Below, in pieces: positions 29,789 to 38,173 of a stretch of DNA of 64,000 nt. The notes under the pieces are model-generated. The model was not told the DNA's origin. It worked only from the letters and a program-made list of their open reading frames with translations, and did no database searches. Position numbers and translations under genes: made by a program. The number at the start of each line of letters is the position of its first letter. Within the stretch, counting starts at the first letter, position 1. Source of the stretch: an uncultured Polaromonas sp. (GTDB lineage Bacteria; Pseudomonadota; Gammaproteobacteria; Burkholderiales; Burkholderiaceae_C); assembly GCA_937863225.1 (NCBI GenBank), contig CALMEI010000040.1:124001-188000 (forward strand), given 5' to 3'.

Positions 29789-29817
29789 CCTCATATTAGC
29801 ATCGCATGCTATTATTT

Positions 29818-29877
29818 TAATAGCAATATAGGCAATAAATACACTGCCTACAGGTCAATTCTTCATATATTTTTGCC
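29818..29877 (+). repeat. Dispersed repeat, copy 3 (before the TPR gene)
   Basis: GCTATTATTTTAATAGCAA, then TATAGGCAATAAATACA, then CTGCCTACAGGTCAAT and TTCATATATTTTTGCC. A near-complete copy in a 176-bp gap. Confidence 0.88.
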
Positions 29878-29964
29878 TAGATGCTGATGATTTTGGCTTC
29901 GCGATATGCCAGCACAATGTATTTGCGCAGACGGGTTGCTGGTGAATGATTTATTATCCTGCCT

Positions 29965-31272
29965 ATGATGTCAATCCGCGCGCCATTCAAATACCGCCCT
30001 CAACTTCCATTGTTGGTGGGCATGCTTGTAGCTTTGTTCTTGTTCGCGAGCAGCAAGCCAGCGTATGCGCAAGACAAAGAGCCAGAAAAAACAACTGAAA
30101 CACCCGTTGTCAATTCCGCGATGGATGGCGAGTTGTTTTTCAAAATCTTATTGGGTGAATTGAGTTTGCTGGACGACAAACCCAGAGACGCCTATGCCCT
30201 GTTACTGGACAGTGCGAAAAAGTCTAAAGACGAACGCTTGTTTGAGCGCGCCATGGGCATTGCTTTGCAGGCAAGGGCTGGCGAATCGGCGCACACAGTG
30301 GCCAAGGCATGGCGTGCCGCGATTCCTGATTCGCTGGATGCGGTTCGTGCCGAATTTGAGCTGACCATCGCACTTAATAAAGTGGATTTGCAAGCCAAAG
30401 CTTTGGATGATTACTTGGCATTGGCGCAGACCACATTTGCCAATGACGTGGCTGCACGGGATGAAGCGTTAATGTCCTTGCTTACCTTGCTGGCACGCTC
30501 TCCCAATAAAGCGACGGTGACACCTCTGACCGACAAAGTGTTGTCCAAATTGGTGTTGACGCCAGGCACCAAACCAGACATTCGCGTGCTGTATGCGCGC
30601 ACTTTGCAAATGCTGGGACGCTTTGACGAAGGCATGAAAGTCTTGTCCATGCTGCCTGAAGCAACGCCTGAACAATCGCAATTCAAAGTGAACGCACAGG
30701 TGCAAATGCTGCGCGACGACCAACAATTCCAAGCGGCTTACGACTTGCTGCGCCGAAACGTACAAAAACTCACGGCGGTAGATGCCAAGGCTCCTTTGCT
30801 CAATGATTGGCATTACGACTTGGCCATGCTGGCTGAAAAAACCAATCGCTTGGGTGAAATGGAGCGTTTATTGCGTTTGGTGATGGCAGCCAAACCCGAT
30901 GACGCACAAGCCTACAACGCTTTGGGTTACTCACTTGCAGACCGTGGTTTGCGTTTGCCAGAAGCCAAGGTGTTATTACTCAAAGCCGTGCAACTGGCAC
31001 CCAATGATCCGTTCATTGCGGACAGCTTGGGCTGGGTTGAATTCAAACTGGGCAATTTAGAGCAAGCGAAATTGATTTTGATTTCGGCATTTGAAGCCAA
31101 ACCCGATGCCGAAATTGCCACGCATTTGGGCGAAGTGTTGTGGACGCAAGGACTGAAAAGCGAAGCCATCACCATTTGGCAGGCAGCCCGCATGATTAAC
31201 CCGAACAACCCCACATTGCTTGAAACATTGAAACGCTTGGGCGTGAGTTTGGACGCAAGCACCAAGGTCTGA
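29965..31272 (+). CDS. Tetratricopeptide-repeat protein, exported
   Basis: 435 residues. A signal peptide spans about residues 1-35, ending AYAQ, so the protein is periplasmic or outer-membrane associated. Several TPR-like helical pairs follow, the clearest being PDDAQAYNALGYSLADRGL, PNDPFIADSLGWVEFKLGN and PDAEIATHLGEVLWTQG near the C-terminus. The ATG at 29965 is followed by another at 29968; either may serve. It is co-directional with lolB (2-bp gap) and ispE, a layout common in Burkholderiales, suggesting an envelope-assembly role, perhaps as a scaffold. No enzymatic motif is visible. Confidence 0.88.
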   Translation: MMSIRAPFKYRPQLPLLVGMLVALFLFASSKPAYAQDKEPEKTTETPVVNSAMDGELFFKILLGELSLLDDKPRDAYALLLDSAKKSKDERLFERAMGIALQARAGESAHTVAKAWRAAIPDSLDAVRAEFELTIALNKVDLQAKALDDYLALAQTTFANDVAARDEALMSLLTLLARSPNKATVTPLTDKVLSKLVLTPGTKPDIRVLYARTLQMLGRFDEGMKVLSMLPEATPEQSQFKVNAQVQMLRDDQQFQAAYDLLRRNVQKLTAVDAKAPLLNDWHYDLAMLAEKTNRLGEMERLLRLVMAAKPDDAQAYNALGYSLADRGLRLPEAKVLLLKAVQLAPNDPFIADSLGWVEFKLGNLEQAKLILISAFEAKPDAEIATHLGEVLWTQGLKSEAITIWQAARMINPNNPTLLETLKRLGVSLDASTKV

Positions 31273-31274
31273 AC

Positions 31275-31841
31275 GTGCGCAAGCCTTTGTTGCATTTAAG
31301 GTGGCGGTTTGATGGTCACGCTTTGCAATCTTTCTGCTCAATGATTACTGTATTATTGATAGCTGGATGCGCAACAAATACGCCATCTACAACTCAAAAT
31401 GAGCAAACCAATTCAATTGCACACCTGGATAAAACAAATTTTCAAAAACAAGGCCGTTTGTCCATCAAAGTTGAATCTGAAACACCGCAATCACTGTCTG
31501 GCGCTTTTGAAATCAAAGGCACTGCGTTGCAAGGTGATTTGAGTGTGTTCTCGCCCATAGGCAGCACCGTCGCTCAAGTTTCGTGGTCACCCACTCAGGC
31601 CATTTTGATGGCCAATAACGAAACCAAACAGTTTGATCACATCGACGCACTGATGCTAGAGTTAACGGGGACAGTTTTGCCGCTGACTGCTTTGTTTGAT
31701 TGGTTAATGGCGATACCGACCCCAGCAGCAGGCTGGCAGGTGGACTTATCGCAAATGCAGCATGCACAACGCCCAAGATTGTTTGCCAAACGCACCACAC
31801 CGCTACCTCTGGCCGAGTTGCGTTTGGTTTTAGAGCCCTAG
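31275..31841 (+). CDS. lolB: Outer-membrane lipoprotein receptor LolB
   Basis: 188 residues. The lipobox is LIAGC at residues 28-32, so Cys32 would be lipidated, and the mature protein is a LolA/LolB-type beta-barrel that accepts lipoproteins from LolA and places them in the outer membrane. QGRLSIKVESETPQSLSGAF and VSVFSPIGSTVAQVSW-like segments match the family. The start is a GTG at 31275 just after the TPR gene; this gives a rather polar signal n-region (RKPLLHLRWRF) but no other start fits. DNA coding for the signal peptide and lipobox (31346-31391) matches the dispersed repeat. Confidence 0.88.
   Translation: MRKPLLHLRWRFDGHALQSFCSMITVLLIAGCATNTPSTTQNEQTNSIAHLDKTNFQKQGRLSIKVESETPQSLSGAFEIKGTALQGDLSVFSPIGSTVAQVSWSPTQAILMANNETKQFDHIDALMLELTGTVLPLTALFDWLMAIPTPAAGWQVDLSQMQHAQRPRLFAKRTTPLPLAELRLVLEP
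31346..31391 (+). repeat. Intragenic match to the dispersed repeat (in lolB signal/lipobox region)
   Basis: ACTGTATTATTGATAGCTG, then ATGCGCAACAAATACGCC, then ATCTACA follows the repeat through the inverted-repeat arm, ATAGC, GCAATAAATACG and CTACA. It encodes part of the hydrophobic core and the lipobox cysteine. Confidence 0.55.
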
Positions 31842-31854
31842 TTTTTAAGCCGCA

Positions 31855-32718
31855 ATGAAATCACTGCATAACGTCCCCGCACCGGCCAAACTCAATCTGT
31901 TTTTGCACATCACCGGGCGTCGCAACGATGGTTACCATTTGCTGCAATCGGTTTTCATGCTGATTGACTGGTGTGACACATTGCATTTTGATGTGCGGAC
32001 CGATGGACGCATTACGCGCCGTGATTTAACAACCGCCTTGCCTGCTGAAGACTTGACGGTCAAAGCCGCACGCGCTTTGCAAACTTTTTCAGGTACACAC
32101 TTGGGTGTCGATATCCAAATCAATAAATCGATTCCGGCACAAGCTGGCATGGGTGGTGGTTCGTCTGATGCGGCGAGTTGCTTGTTGGCTTTGAATCGAT
32201 TGTGGGATTTGCAGCTACCCCGTGCGGTTTTAATGCAAATCGGTTTGAAGCTGGGTGCCGATGTGCCCTTTTTTCTAAGCGGTGCGAATGCTTGGGTACA
32301 AGGCATTGGTGAGCAAATTCAGCCGATTGACATACCTTCTGCCCATTTTTTGGTACTCAAACCTGCAACTGGATTGTCCACGCAAGCTATTTTTAGCCAT
32401 CCAGAGCTGAAACGCGATACTGAAACTGCTATAATTTCAGGCTTTCTTGCACATCCTTTTGGCTTTGGACGAAATGATTTGCAAGCTGTTGCTCAAAAGC
32501 TGTGTCCTGATGTTAATTTGGCCTTAACTTGGCTGGAAAAGAAAGGTTTGCAGCCCAGAATGACAGGCTCTGGTAGCGCAGTGTTTGCGCACGTGGGCAG
32601 TGACAAGCTCAGTCAATTTGTTGATTCGGCTGTAACTTTGAATGATGTGCCTGAAAATGCCGTCATCCAACTTTGTAGCAATTTACCTGTACACCCACTG
32701 AAAAGTTGGGCCAGTTGA
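31855..32718 (+). CDS. ispE: 4-diphosphocytidyl-2-C-methyl-D-erythritol kinase
   Basis: A GHMP-family kinase of the MEP isoprenoid pathway. 287 residues. The N-terminus is PAPAKLNLFLHITGRRNDGYH, the ATP-binding glycine loop is PAQAGMGGGSSDAA (about residues 95-108), and the third GHMP motif is RMTGSGSAVFA near the C-terminus. It follows lolB and precedes tRNA-Gln and prs, the classical proteobacterial order (lolB-ispE-prs). Confidence 0.97.
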   Translation: MKSLHNVPAPAKLNLFLHITGRRNDGYHLLQSVFMLIDWCDTLHFDVRTDGRITRRDLTTALPAEDLTVKAARALQTFSGTHLGVDIQINKSIPAQAGMGGGSSDAASCLLALNRLWDLQLPRAVLMQIGLKLGADVPFFLSGANAWVQGIGEQIQPIDIPSAHFLVLKPATGLSTQAIFSHPELKRDTETAIISGFLAHPFGFGRNDLQAVAQKLCPDVNLALTWLEKKGLQPRMTGSGSAVFAHVGSDKLSQFVDSAVTLNDVPENAVIQLCSNLPVHPLKSWAS

Positions 32719-32776
32719 AACGATTGTCTTGTGCTTGTGAAGAAAGTGACAGAAAGTCATAGAGAGTTTTCGGTGG

Positions 32777-32804
32777 TTGTATGTGTTGGTTCAATGCATA
32801 CAAT
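32777..32804 (+). promoter_or_regulatory. Candidate tRNA-Gln promoter
   Basis: TTGTAT (32777-32782) and TACAAT (32799-32804) are 16 bp apart, with the tRNA beginning 10 bp beyond the -10 box. The -10 is good and the -35 is weak. Confidence 0.4.
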
Positions 32805-32813
32805 TACCCGTGT

Positions 32814-32890
32814 AGGGGCGTCGCCAAGTTGGTTAAGGCACCGGATTTTGATTCCGGCATGCGCAGGTTCGAGTCCTTCCGCCCCTGCCA
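32814..32890 (+). tRNA. tRNA-Gln (anticodon UUG)
   Basis: A 77-nt cloverleaf. The acceptor arm AGGGGCG (32814-32820) pairs with CGCCCCT (32880-32886), followed by G and an encoded CCA. The D-arm contains GGTTAAGGC. The anticodon stem CCGGA/TCCGG encloses the loop TTTTGAT, giving anticodon UUG. The T-arm has the standard GGTTCGAGTCC. The location between ispE and prs is usual for proteobacteria. Confidence 0.97.
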
Positions 32891-33053
32891 AATTTATTAT
32901 GCGCGTTTTTTGTTCGTGAGAAAAGTCAGTTTTATCGTCATCTTTTAACGGTTCATCTTTTACGGGTCTGTAGCTTGTCAGCGTTCCTCAATAACTGCTT
33001 TTAATCTTTAGACTGATTCCAATCCATCCTAGGCGTACTGCACACACCACACC

Positions 33054-34031
33054 ATGCAAGCCCACACGCCCGATTTTCTCGTATTCACAGGTAACGCCAA
33101 TCCTGGCTTGGCTGCAGAAGTTGCCGAACATTTAGGTATTTCGCTGGGCGCAGCGAATGTGGGGCGTTTTTCAGACGGTGAGGTTACCGTTGAAATCAAG
33201 CAAAACGTGCGCGCTCGTGACGTGTTTGTGGTGCAGTCCACTTGCAACCCCACTAACGAAAACATAATGGAACTGCTGATCATGGTTGATGCACTCAAAC
33301 GTGCATCGGCAGAACGCATCAGCGCGGTGATTCCCTATTTTGGCTATGCCAGACAAGACCGCAGACCACGCTCAGCCCGTGTGCCCATTACAGCAAAAGT
33401 GGTTGCCAACTTACTGCAAACAGTCGGCGTGTCACGTGTGTTGACAATGGATTTGCATGCCGACCAAATTCAAGGCTTTTTTGATATTCCTGTAGACAAC
33501 ATTTACGCGTCACCAATTTTGTTAGGCGATTTACGCCAACAAAATTACAAAGATTTGATAGTGGTATCCCCAGACGTAGGTGGTGTGGTGCGCGCACGTG
33601 CATTGGCCAAGCAACTCGGGTGCGACATGGCCATTATCGACAAGCGTCGCCCCAAAGCCAACGTTTCCGAAGTGATGCATGTGATTGGTGACATTGATGG
33701 CCGCAATTGCGTCATCATGGATGATATGATTGACACCGCAGGCACACTGGTCAAGGCTGCAGAAGTCTTGAAGGAGCGTGGTGCAAAAAAAGTCTATGCT
33801 TATTGCACACACCCTGTATTTTCAGGTCCCGCAATTGAACGCATTACGCAAGGCAGCGCTTTGGATGAGGTGGTCATTACGAACACCATACCATTGAACG
33901 CAGAAGCACTCAATTGCAAAAAAATACGCCAACTCTCTGTTGCACCATTGATTGCTGAAACCATTCAGCGCATTGCCAGCGGTGAGTCGGTCATGAGTTT
34001 GTTTGACGATCAAGAACAAGATTTGTTTTGA
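33054..34031 (+). CDS. prs: Ribose-phosphate pyrophosphokinase
   Basis: Makes PRPP from ribose 5-phosphate and ATP, feeding purine, pyrimidine, His, Trp and NAD synthesis. 325 residues, near the class I norm. Motifs are [15 protein letters not shown] at the N-terminus, [15 protein letters not shown] (flexible loop/ATP site), [13 protein letters not shown] and the PRPP-binding loop [11 protein letters not shown]. rplY follows. Confidence 0.98.
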   Translation: MQAHTPDFLVFTGNANPGLAAEVAEHLGISLGAANVGRFSDGEVTVEIKQNVRARDVFVVQSTCNPTNENIMELLIMVDALKRASAERISAVIPYFGYARQDRRPRSARVPITAKVVANLLQTVGVSRVLTMDLHADQIQGFFDIPVDNIYASPILLGDLRQQNYKDLIVVSPDVGGVVRARALAKQLGCDMAIIDKRRPKANVSEVMHVIGDIDGRNCVIMDDMIDTAGTLVKAAEVLKERGAKKVYAYCTHPVFSGPAIERITQGSALDEVVITNTIPLNAEALNCKKIRQLSVAPLIAETIQRIASGESVMSLFDDQEQDLF

Positions 34032-34108
34032 TCTTTTTCCAATCGTCAACAGCACGCAGATCGCAACTTTGATTCATTAGAAACGGGTTGTTGGTCTTTT
34101 TTAAAACG

Positions 34109-34133
34109 GAACCACACTGGTCGCGGTGGGTTC
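34109..34133 (+). promoter_or_regulatory. Leader hairpin before rplY
   Basis: GAACC-A-CAC (34109-34117) pairs with GTGGGTTC (34126-34133) across an 8-base loop, with one bulged A. It ends 7 bp before the AGGAG ribosome site. It could be an autoregulatory element, since L25 binds RNA, or just the end of the prs transcript. Confidence 0.35.
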
Positions 34134-34150
34134 TTATCTAGGAGTTAATT

Positions 34151-34792
34151 ATGAAATTCGTCGCTTTTGAGCGCGCAAAGCAGGGCACGGGTGCGAGCCG
34201 CCGTCTGCGTATTTCTGGTCGCACACCAGGCATTGTTTATGGCGCCGCACGCACGCCTGAACTCATCGAGCTGGACCACAATTCATTGTGGCATGCTTTG
34301 AAAAAAGAAGCGTTTCACGCTTCCGTATTGGACATGGAATTGAATGGCAAAGAAAGCAAAGTGTTGTTGCGCGATGTGCAATACCACCCTTACAAACAAC
34401 TTGTTTTGCACATTGATTTTCAACGCGTAGAAGCCGATCACAAAATGACCATGAAAGTGCCATTGCACTTCAGTGGTGAAGATGTATCACCTGCTGTCAA
34501 AACAGAAAATTGCCTGTTGACCCACATCGTGAACGAAATTGCGATTTCTTGTTTACCTGCTGATTTGCCAGAATTCATCGCGGTTGATTTGAGCGGCATG
34601 AAAAAAGGCTCTTCCTTGCATTTGAGCAATTTGGTGATGCCAAAAGGCGTGACTGCCGTGGTCAATGGCAAATTTGATCCCATGATCGTTTCCGTGGTGG
34701 CATTGGCTGCACCCGCAGAGCCTGAAGCCGCACCTGCTGCAGATGCCAAAGGCGGTAAGCCAGCTGAAAAAGCAGCACCAGCTAAGAAATAA
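34151..34792 (+). CDS. rplY: 50S ribosomal protein L25 (Ctc form)
   Basis: 213 residues, the long Ctc/TL5-like form. An N-terminal 5S-rRNA-binding L25 domain (about residues 1-95, with GASRRLRISGRTPGIVYG) is followed by a C-terminal TL5 beta domain (about 96-185) and an Ala/Lys/Pro-rich tail ending in several lysines. A good AGGAG lies before the ATG. It is normally paired with prs. A bidirectional terminator follows. Confidence 0.96.
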   Translation: MKFVAFERAKQGTGASRRLRISGRTPGIVYGAARTPELIELDHNSLWHALKKEAFHASVLDMELNGKESKVLLRDVQYHPYKQLVLHIDFQRVEADHKMTMKVPLHFSGEDVSPAVKTENCLLTHIVNEIAISCLPADLPEFIAVDLSGMKKGSSLHLSNLVMPKGVTAVVNGKFDPMIVSVVALAAPAEPEAAPAADAKGGKPAEKAAPAKK

Positions 34793-34830
34793 GCGGTTGC
34801 ATCCTCAGTGATGCCTGTTTAGCACACAGC

Positions 34831-34858
34831 AAAAAGCCCACTTCGGTGGGCTTTTTTT
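34831..34858. terminator. Bidirectional terminator, rplY / M61 peptidase
   Basis: AAAAGCCCAC (34832-34841), tetraloop TTCG and GTGGGCTTTT (34846-34855) with flanking A and T runs. It is very stable and serves both convergent genes; the M61 gene stop codon lies at its right edge. Confidence 0.95.
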
Positions 34859-36740
34859 ATGGTGTGTTGGCTAGCCATTGATGCAAACGATTGGTATCTT
34901 GAATTTCAATACGCCAAGTGTGATGCGCATCTGATGCTTGCTTGCTTTTCCTGATTCGCATGGGTAATTTAAGTAATTTCATGTCCCTGGCAACCAATGC
35001 AGTGAACGATTTGCTTTGTGACACATCTCCCACGTACAGCGTTAAATCATCTAATTTGTGAATGCGCCAATTTTGCTGATTATGTTTTGACTCGCCTTTG
35101 TTCAACTCAATGCCAATCCACTCATCACCTGGTGCAAACCCAGCATCTTCGGCCGCACCACCCCTGAGCACCGCTTTAACCAGCACACCCTCACCGGCCT
35201 TTTCCGTCACACGCAAGCCCAAATGCTGTTGCCAAGTGGCTGGTACTTTTTGCATCTTGACACCGTGCAACTCTAGGCATTGTTGCACGGGCAATTCATC
35301 AGTACCATGCACCCATGCCGCAATTTCTTTTTTGAATGAACGTCCGCTTAGCTCTTCGAGCACTTGTGCAAAATCGCGCTCAGTGATTGCCCCTGGATTG
35401 GCATTTTTGATACCCACTTTTGAAGCGTTGTGATGCGATTTATTCCACAAGGCACGCATGACCTCATCCAAGCTGCATGGCCCCTCGTGCCGCAGCGTTA
35501 AATCAAAACACAAGGCGACCAAAGCCCCTTTGGTGTAATAGCTGACAGTCGTGTTGCTTGTATTTGGTTCTGGGCGGTAATACTTGATCCACGCATCAAA
35601 ACTGGCCTCTGCCACCGACTGCACTTTTCGTCCCGGTGTTTGCCAAACATGGTTGATCGTCTTGCACAAAACCTCAAGATACTGGCCGTCGTCGATCAAG
35701 CCCGACCGGCGCAGCAACAGGTCATCGTAATAGCTGGTAAAGCCTTCAAAAAACCAAAGCATTTCGGTGTAGTTTTCTTGGCTGTAATCGAAGTCTGAAA
35801 AATCCGCTGGATGCAAACGTTTGACGTTCCAGGTATGAAAATATTCATGACTGATCAAGCCCAGCAAACCAGCATAGCCATTGCTCTGTTTCACTTCACG
35901 CAAGCGCGGCAAATCGTCGCGTTTGCACAGTAATGCTGTCGAATTTCTGTGCTCTAAGCCGCCACCGCCGTCCGCCACGGCATTGAGCAAAAACACATAA
36001 TTTTTGAATGGTGGTTTTGGTCGTTTTGCTTGGGTCTTGCCATGCCAAAACTCAATCTCAGTTTCACAAATTTTTTTCGAGTCAGCCAACAAACGTGCGC
36101 CATCAAATGTGCTGTTGGCCCCGGTCACAACGAAACGATGGGGGATGCCATGTGTCAAAAATTGGCCGCTCCAAAATGCGCCCACCTCAAACGGGCAATC
36201 GATCAAGTCCGCATAATCGGCAAATTGGTAAACACCAAATCCCGCTGTGTTGACTTTGATTGCCGATGCGCCTGTAGCCACTTTCCAATTTTTGGCTTTA
36301 GCTGGTGCGAGCAACTCCAAACTATGCTGTTGGTTTTCCTGCCCTTCCACCCGCAAACACAGGCTTGTTCCATTAAAAAAGCCTCGTTCCGCATCCAACC
36401 AAGCCGTGCGCACCGAATTGTCTAATGCGTAAACCAGATAGCTCAGTTGCAAAGGCTTAGCTGGGTCGCAGTCTATTTGCCATGAACATTTGTCTGACTG
36501 CACCACCTCAAGTTGCTTGGTGTTTTTGGCTCCCTGATAGGCAATTAAATTTTGGAGATTTTTAGAGAATTCACGTACCAAATAGCTGCCAGGTATCCAA
36601 ACAGGTAACGATACATGTTGTGTCAAAGCAGGTTTGGCAATGGTCAACACAATCTTAAACAGGTGCGCGTTCAAATCAAAGCATTCAACACTGTAGTGAA
36701 TGTCTGATACAACTTTACGCTTGTTATTCGCTGTACTCAT
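34857..36740 (-). CDS. M61 family peptidase (glycyl aminopeptidase-like) with PDZ domain
   Basis: About 627 residues. An N-terminal beta domain contains PVWIPGSYLVREFSKNLQ, then the catalytic zinc site LISHEYFHTWNVKRLHP (HExxH) with downstream WFFEGFTSYYDDLLL supplying the third ligand. A C-terminal PDZ domain includes LGLRVTEKAGEGVLVKAVL. I chose the ATG at 36740 (MSTANNKRK); the longest frame adds eight residues. No signal peptide is visible. It lies 39 bp downstream of DAHP synthase on the same strand and may share its attenuated transcript. Confidence 0.9.
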   Translation of the reverse strand: MSTANNKRKVVSDIHYSVECFDLNAHLFKIVLTIAKPALTQHVSLPVWIPGSYLVREFSKNLQNLIAYQGAKNTKQLEVVQSDKCSWQIDCDPAKPLQLSYLVYALDNSVRTAWLDAERGFFNGTSLCLRVEGQENQQHSLELLAPAKAKNWKVATGASAIKVNTAGFGVYQFADYADLIDCPFEVGAFWSGQFLTHGIPHRFVVTGANSTFDGARLLADSKKICETEIEFWHGKTQAKRPKPPFKNYVFLLNAVADGGGGLEHRNSTALLCKRDDLPRLREVKQSNGYAGLLGLISHEYFHTWNVKRLHPADFSDFDYSQENYTEMLWFFEGFTSYYDDLLLRRSGLIDDGQYLEVLCKTINHVWQTPGRKVQSVAEASFDAWIKYYRPEPNTSNTTVSYYTKGALVALCFDLTLRHEGPCSLDEVMRALWNKSHHNASKVGIKNANPGAITERDFAQVLEELSGRSFKKEIAAWVHGTDELPVQQCLELHGVKMQKVPATWQQHLGLRVTEKAGEGVLVKAVLRGGAAEDAGFAPGDEWIGIELNKGESKHNQQNWRIHKLDDLTLYVGDVSQSKSFTALVARDMKLLKLPMRIRKSKQASDAHHTWRIEIQDTNRLHQWLANTP

Positions 36741-36779
36741 GCTGCCATCGTAACTCAATTTCAAAATTCAGATCGATTC

Positions 36780-37919
36780 TTATTGATGCGCTCTGCGGTT
36801 TGTTACACCCTGTGCCAGCGCACTCAACACAGCCACTGAATCGTCCCAAGATATGCAGGCGTCGGTGATGCTTTTGCCATATTCCAGCTCTGTAACCTTG
36901 CTTTTACCTGGTGTGAATTTCTGTGCGCCCGCTTGTAAATTGCTTTCCACCATGACGCCAAAAATCTGTTTTGAACCATTCGACAATTGTGCGGCAATAT
37001 TTTTTACCACCTCAATTTGGTTCTCATGTTTTTTGTTGCTATTGGCATGACTGCAATCCACCATCAAAGTGGGTGGCAACTTGGCTGCTTGCAATTCTTT
37101 ACATGCGGCTGCCACACTTTCCGCATCAAAATTGGTGGCTTTGCCGCCACGCAAAATGACATGGCAATCGGGATTGCCATTGGTTTGCACAATGGCCACT
37201 TGCCCGCTTTTGTGAATGGATAAAAAATGATGACCACCTGCAGCGGCTTGAATCGCATCGGTTGCAATTTTGACATTGCCATCCGTCCCGTTTTTAAAAC
37301 CAATTGGTGCCGACAAGCCAGACGCCAGCTCACGGTGCACTTGACTTTCTGTGGTGCGTGCGCCAATTGCGCCCCAACTAATCAAATCCCCCAAATATTG
37401 CGGTGAAATCACATCTAAAAACTCACTCGCAGCGGGTAAACCCATGCGGTTTATTTCAATCAACAATTGGCGTGCAATACGCAAACCTTCATCAATGCGG
37501 CAGCTTTCATCCAAATACGGGTCATTAATCAAGCCTTTCCAACCCACTGTGGTGCGTGGTTTTTCAAAATACACACGCATCACAATTTCCAAGGTATCGG
37601 CATACTTTTCTCGCTGTGCCAGCAATTTTTTAGCATAATCCATCGCTGCCGCAGGGTCGTGAATTGAACACGGACCTATCACGACCAACAATCGGTCATC
37701 TTTCCCTGTCATGATGTTGTGTATGTTTTTGCGCGTAGCGCTAATCAGTGACTCTGCCGCACTGCCATGAATAGGGAAAAAGCGTATCAAATGTTCTGGC
37801 GGGGGTAACACGTTAATGTCCTTGATGCGTTGATCGTCGGTTTGACTGGTCTTGTCAGTCGGGCTGCCGGTTTTCACATACCAAGGGTCATTCAATTGAT
37901 CGTTCTTCGTTGCAGTCAT
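36780..37919 (-). CDS. aroG: 3-deoxy-7-phosphoheptulonate (DAHP) synthase, class I
   Basis: Condenses phosphoenolpyruvate with erythrose 4-phosphate in the first step of the shikimate pathway. 379 residues with an N-terminal extension of about 30 residues relative to the E. coli enzymes. Motifs are VVIGPCSIHDPAAAMDYAKK (about residues 82-101), FEKPRTTVGWKGLINDP, GARTTESQVHRELASG and VDCSHANSNKKHENQ. GGGAG precedes the ATG at 37919. The 5' leader carries an aromatic-rich leader peptide and terminator, so transcription is very probably attenuated by charged aromatic tRNAs. Whether it is the Phe-, Tyr- or Trp-sensitive isozyme (aroG/F/H) cannot be read directly; the gene symbol follows the family. 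Confidence 0.93.
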   Translation of the reverse strand: MTATKNDQLNDPWYVKTGSPTDKTSQTDDQRIKDINVLPPPEHLIRFFPIHGSAAESLISATRKNIHNIMTGKDDRLLVVIGPCSIHDPAAAMDYAKKLLAQREKYADTLEIVMRVYFEKPRTTVGWKGLINDPYLDESCRIDEGLRIARQLLIEINRMGLPAASEFLDVISPQYLGDLISWGAIGARTTESQVHRELASGLSAPIGFKNGTDGNVKIATDAIQAAAGGHHFLSIHKSGQVAIVQTNGNPDCHVILRGGKATNFDAESVAAACKELQAAKLPPTLMVDCSHANSNKKHENQIEVVKNIAAQLSNGSKQIFGVMVESNLQAGAQKFTPGKSKVTELEYGKSITDACISWDDSVAVLSALAQGVTNRRAHQ

Positions 37920-37976
37920 TGCTTACTCCCAGTTCTTTTAAAAATAAAAATTCAATACATTCAAAACAGATACGAC

Positions 37977-38010
37977 AAAAAAAAACCGCCGATTTGTGAT
38001 TCGGCGGTTT
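37977..38010 (-). terminator. Attenuator terminator upstream of DAHP synthase
   Basis: On the minus strand AAACCGCCGA (38010-38001), loop ATCACAAA-like, and TCGGCGG (37992-37986) run into nine T residues. This is a strong intrinsic terminator placed 21 bp after the leader-peptide stop and 57 bp before the aroG start. Its left arm CCGCC (38007-38003) can instead pair with GGCGG (38058-38054) inside the leader ORF, which would form an antiterminator. Confidence 0.9.
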
Positions 38011-38030
38011 GTTCGAAAAAGCTGGCTTGT

Positions 38031-38111
38031 TTACTTAAGCACTTGCCTCTCGTCCGCCTGGACTGAGAACCAAAAATAAAAGTAAAAAAAGGCAAAGCGC
38101 TTTAAATGCAT
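38031..38111 (-). CDS. Aromatic-rich attenuation leader peptide of DAHP synthase
   Basis: An ATG at 38111 opens a 26-codon frame ending in TAA at 38033-38031. Residues 6-15 read FAFFYFYFWF: six Phe, two Tyr and one Trp in ten codons, so slow translation here reports low charged Phe, Tyr or Trp tRNA. The leader RNA can form a pause hairpin (TCTC-AG-TCC with GGA-C-GAGA, about 38068-38048) over codons 15-22, whose 3' side contains the GGCGG that competes for the terminator arm. A ribosome stalled on the aromatic run would mask the first strand and free GGCGG, favouring readthrough into aroG. No clear Shine-Dalgarno sequence or ideal promoter is seen; TTGTCA and a TGCTAT/TATATT region lie just upstream. 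Confidence 0.88.
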   Translation of the reverse strand: MHLKRFAFFYFYFWFSVQADERQVLK

Positions 38112-38173
38112 AGCACGCAATATAGCACAACTGGATAACACAACCTGACAACCAGTTGCTTGAATTGAGGTGT

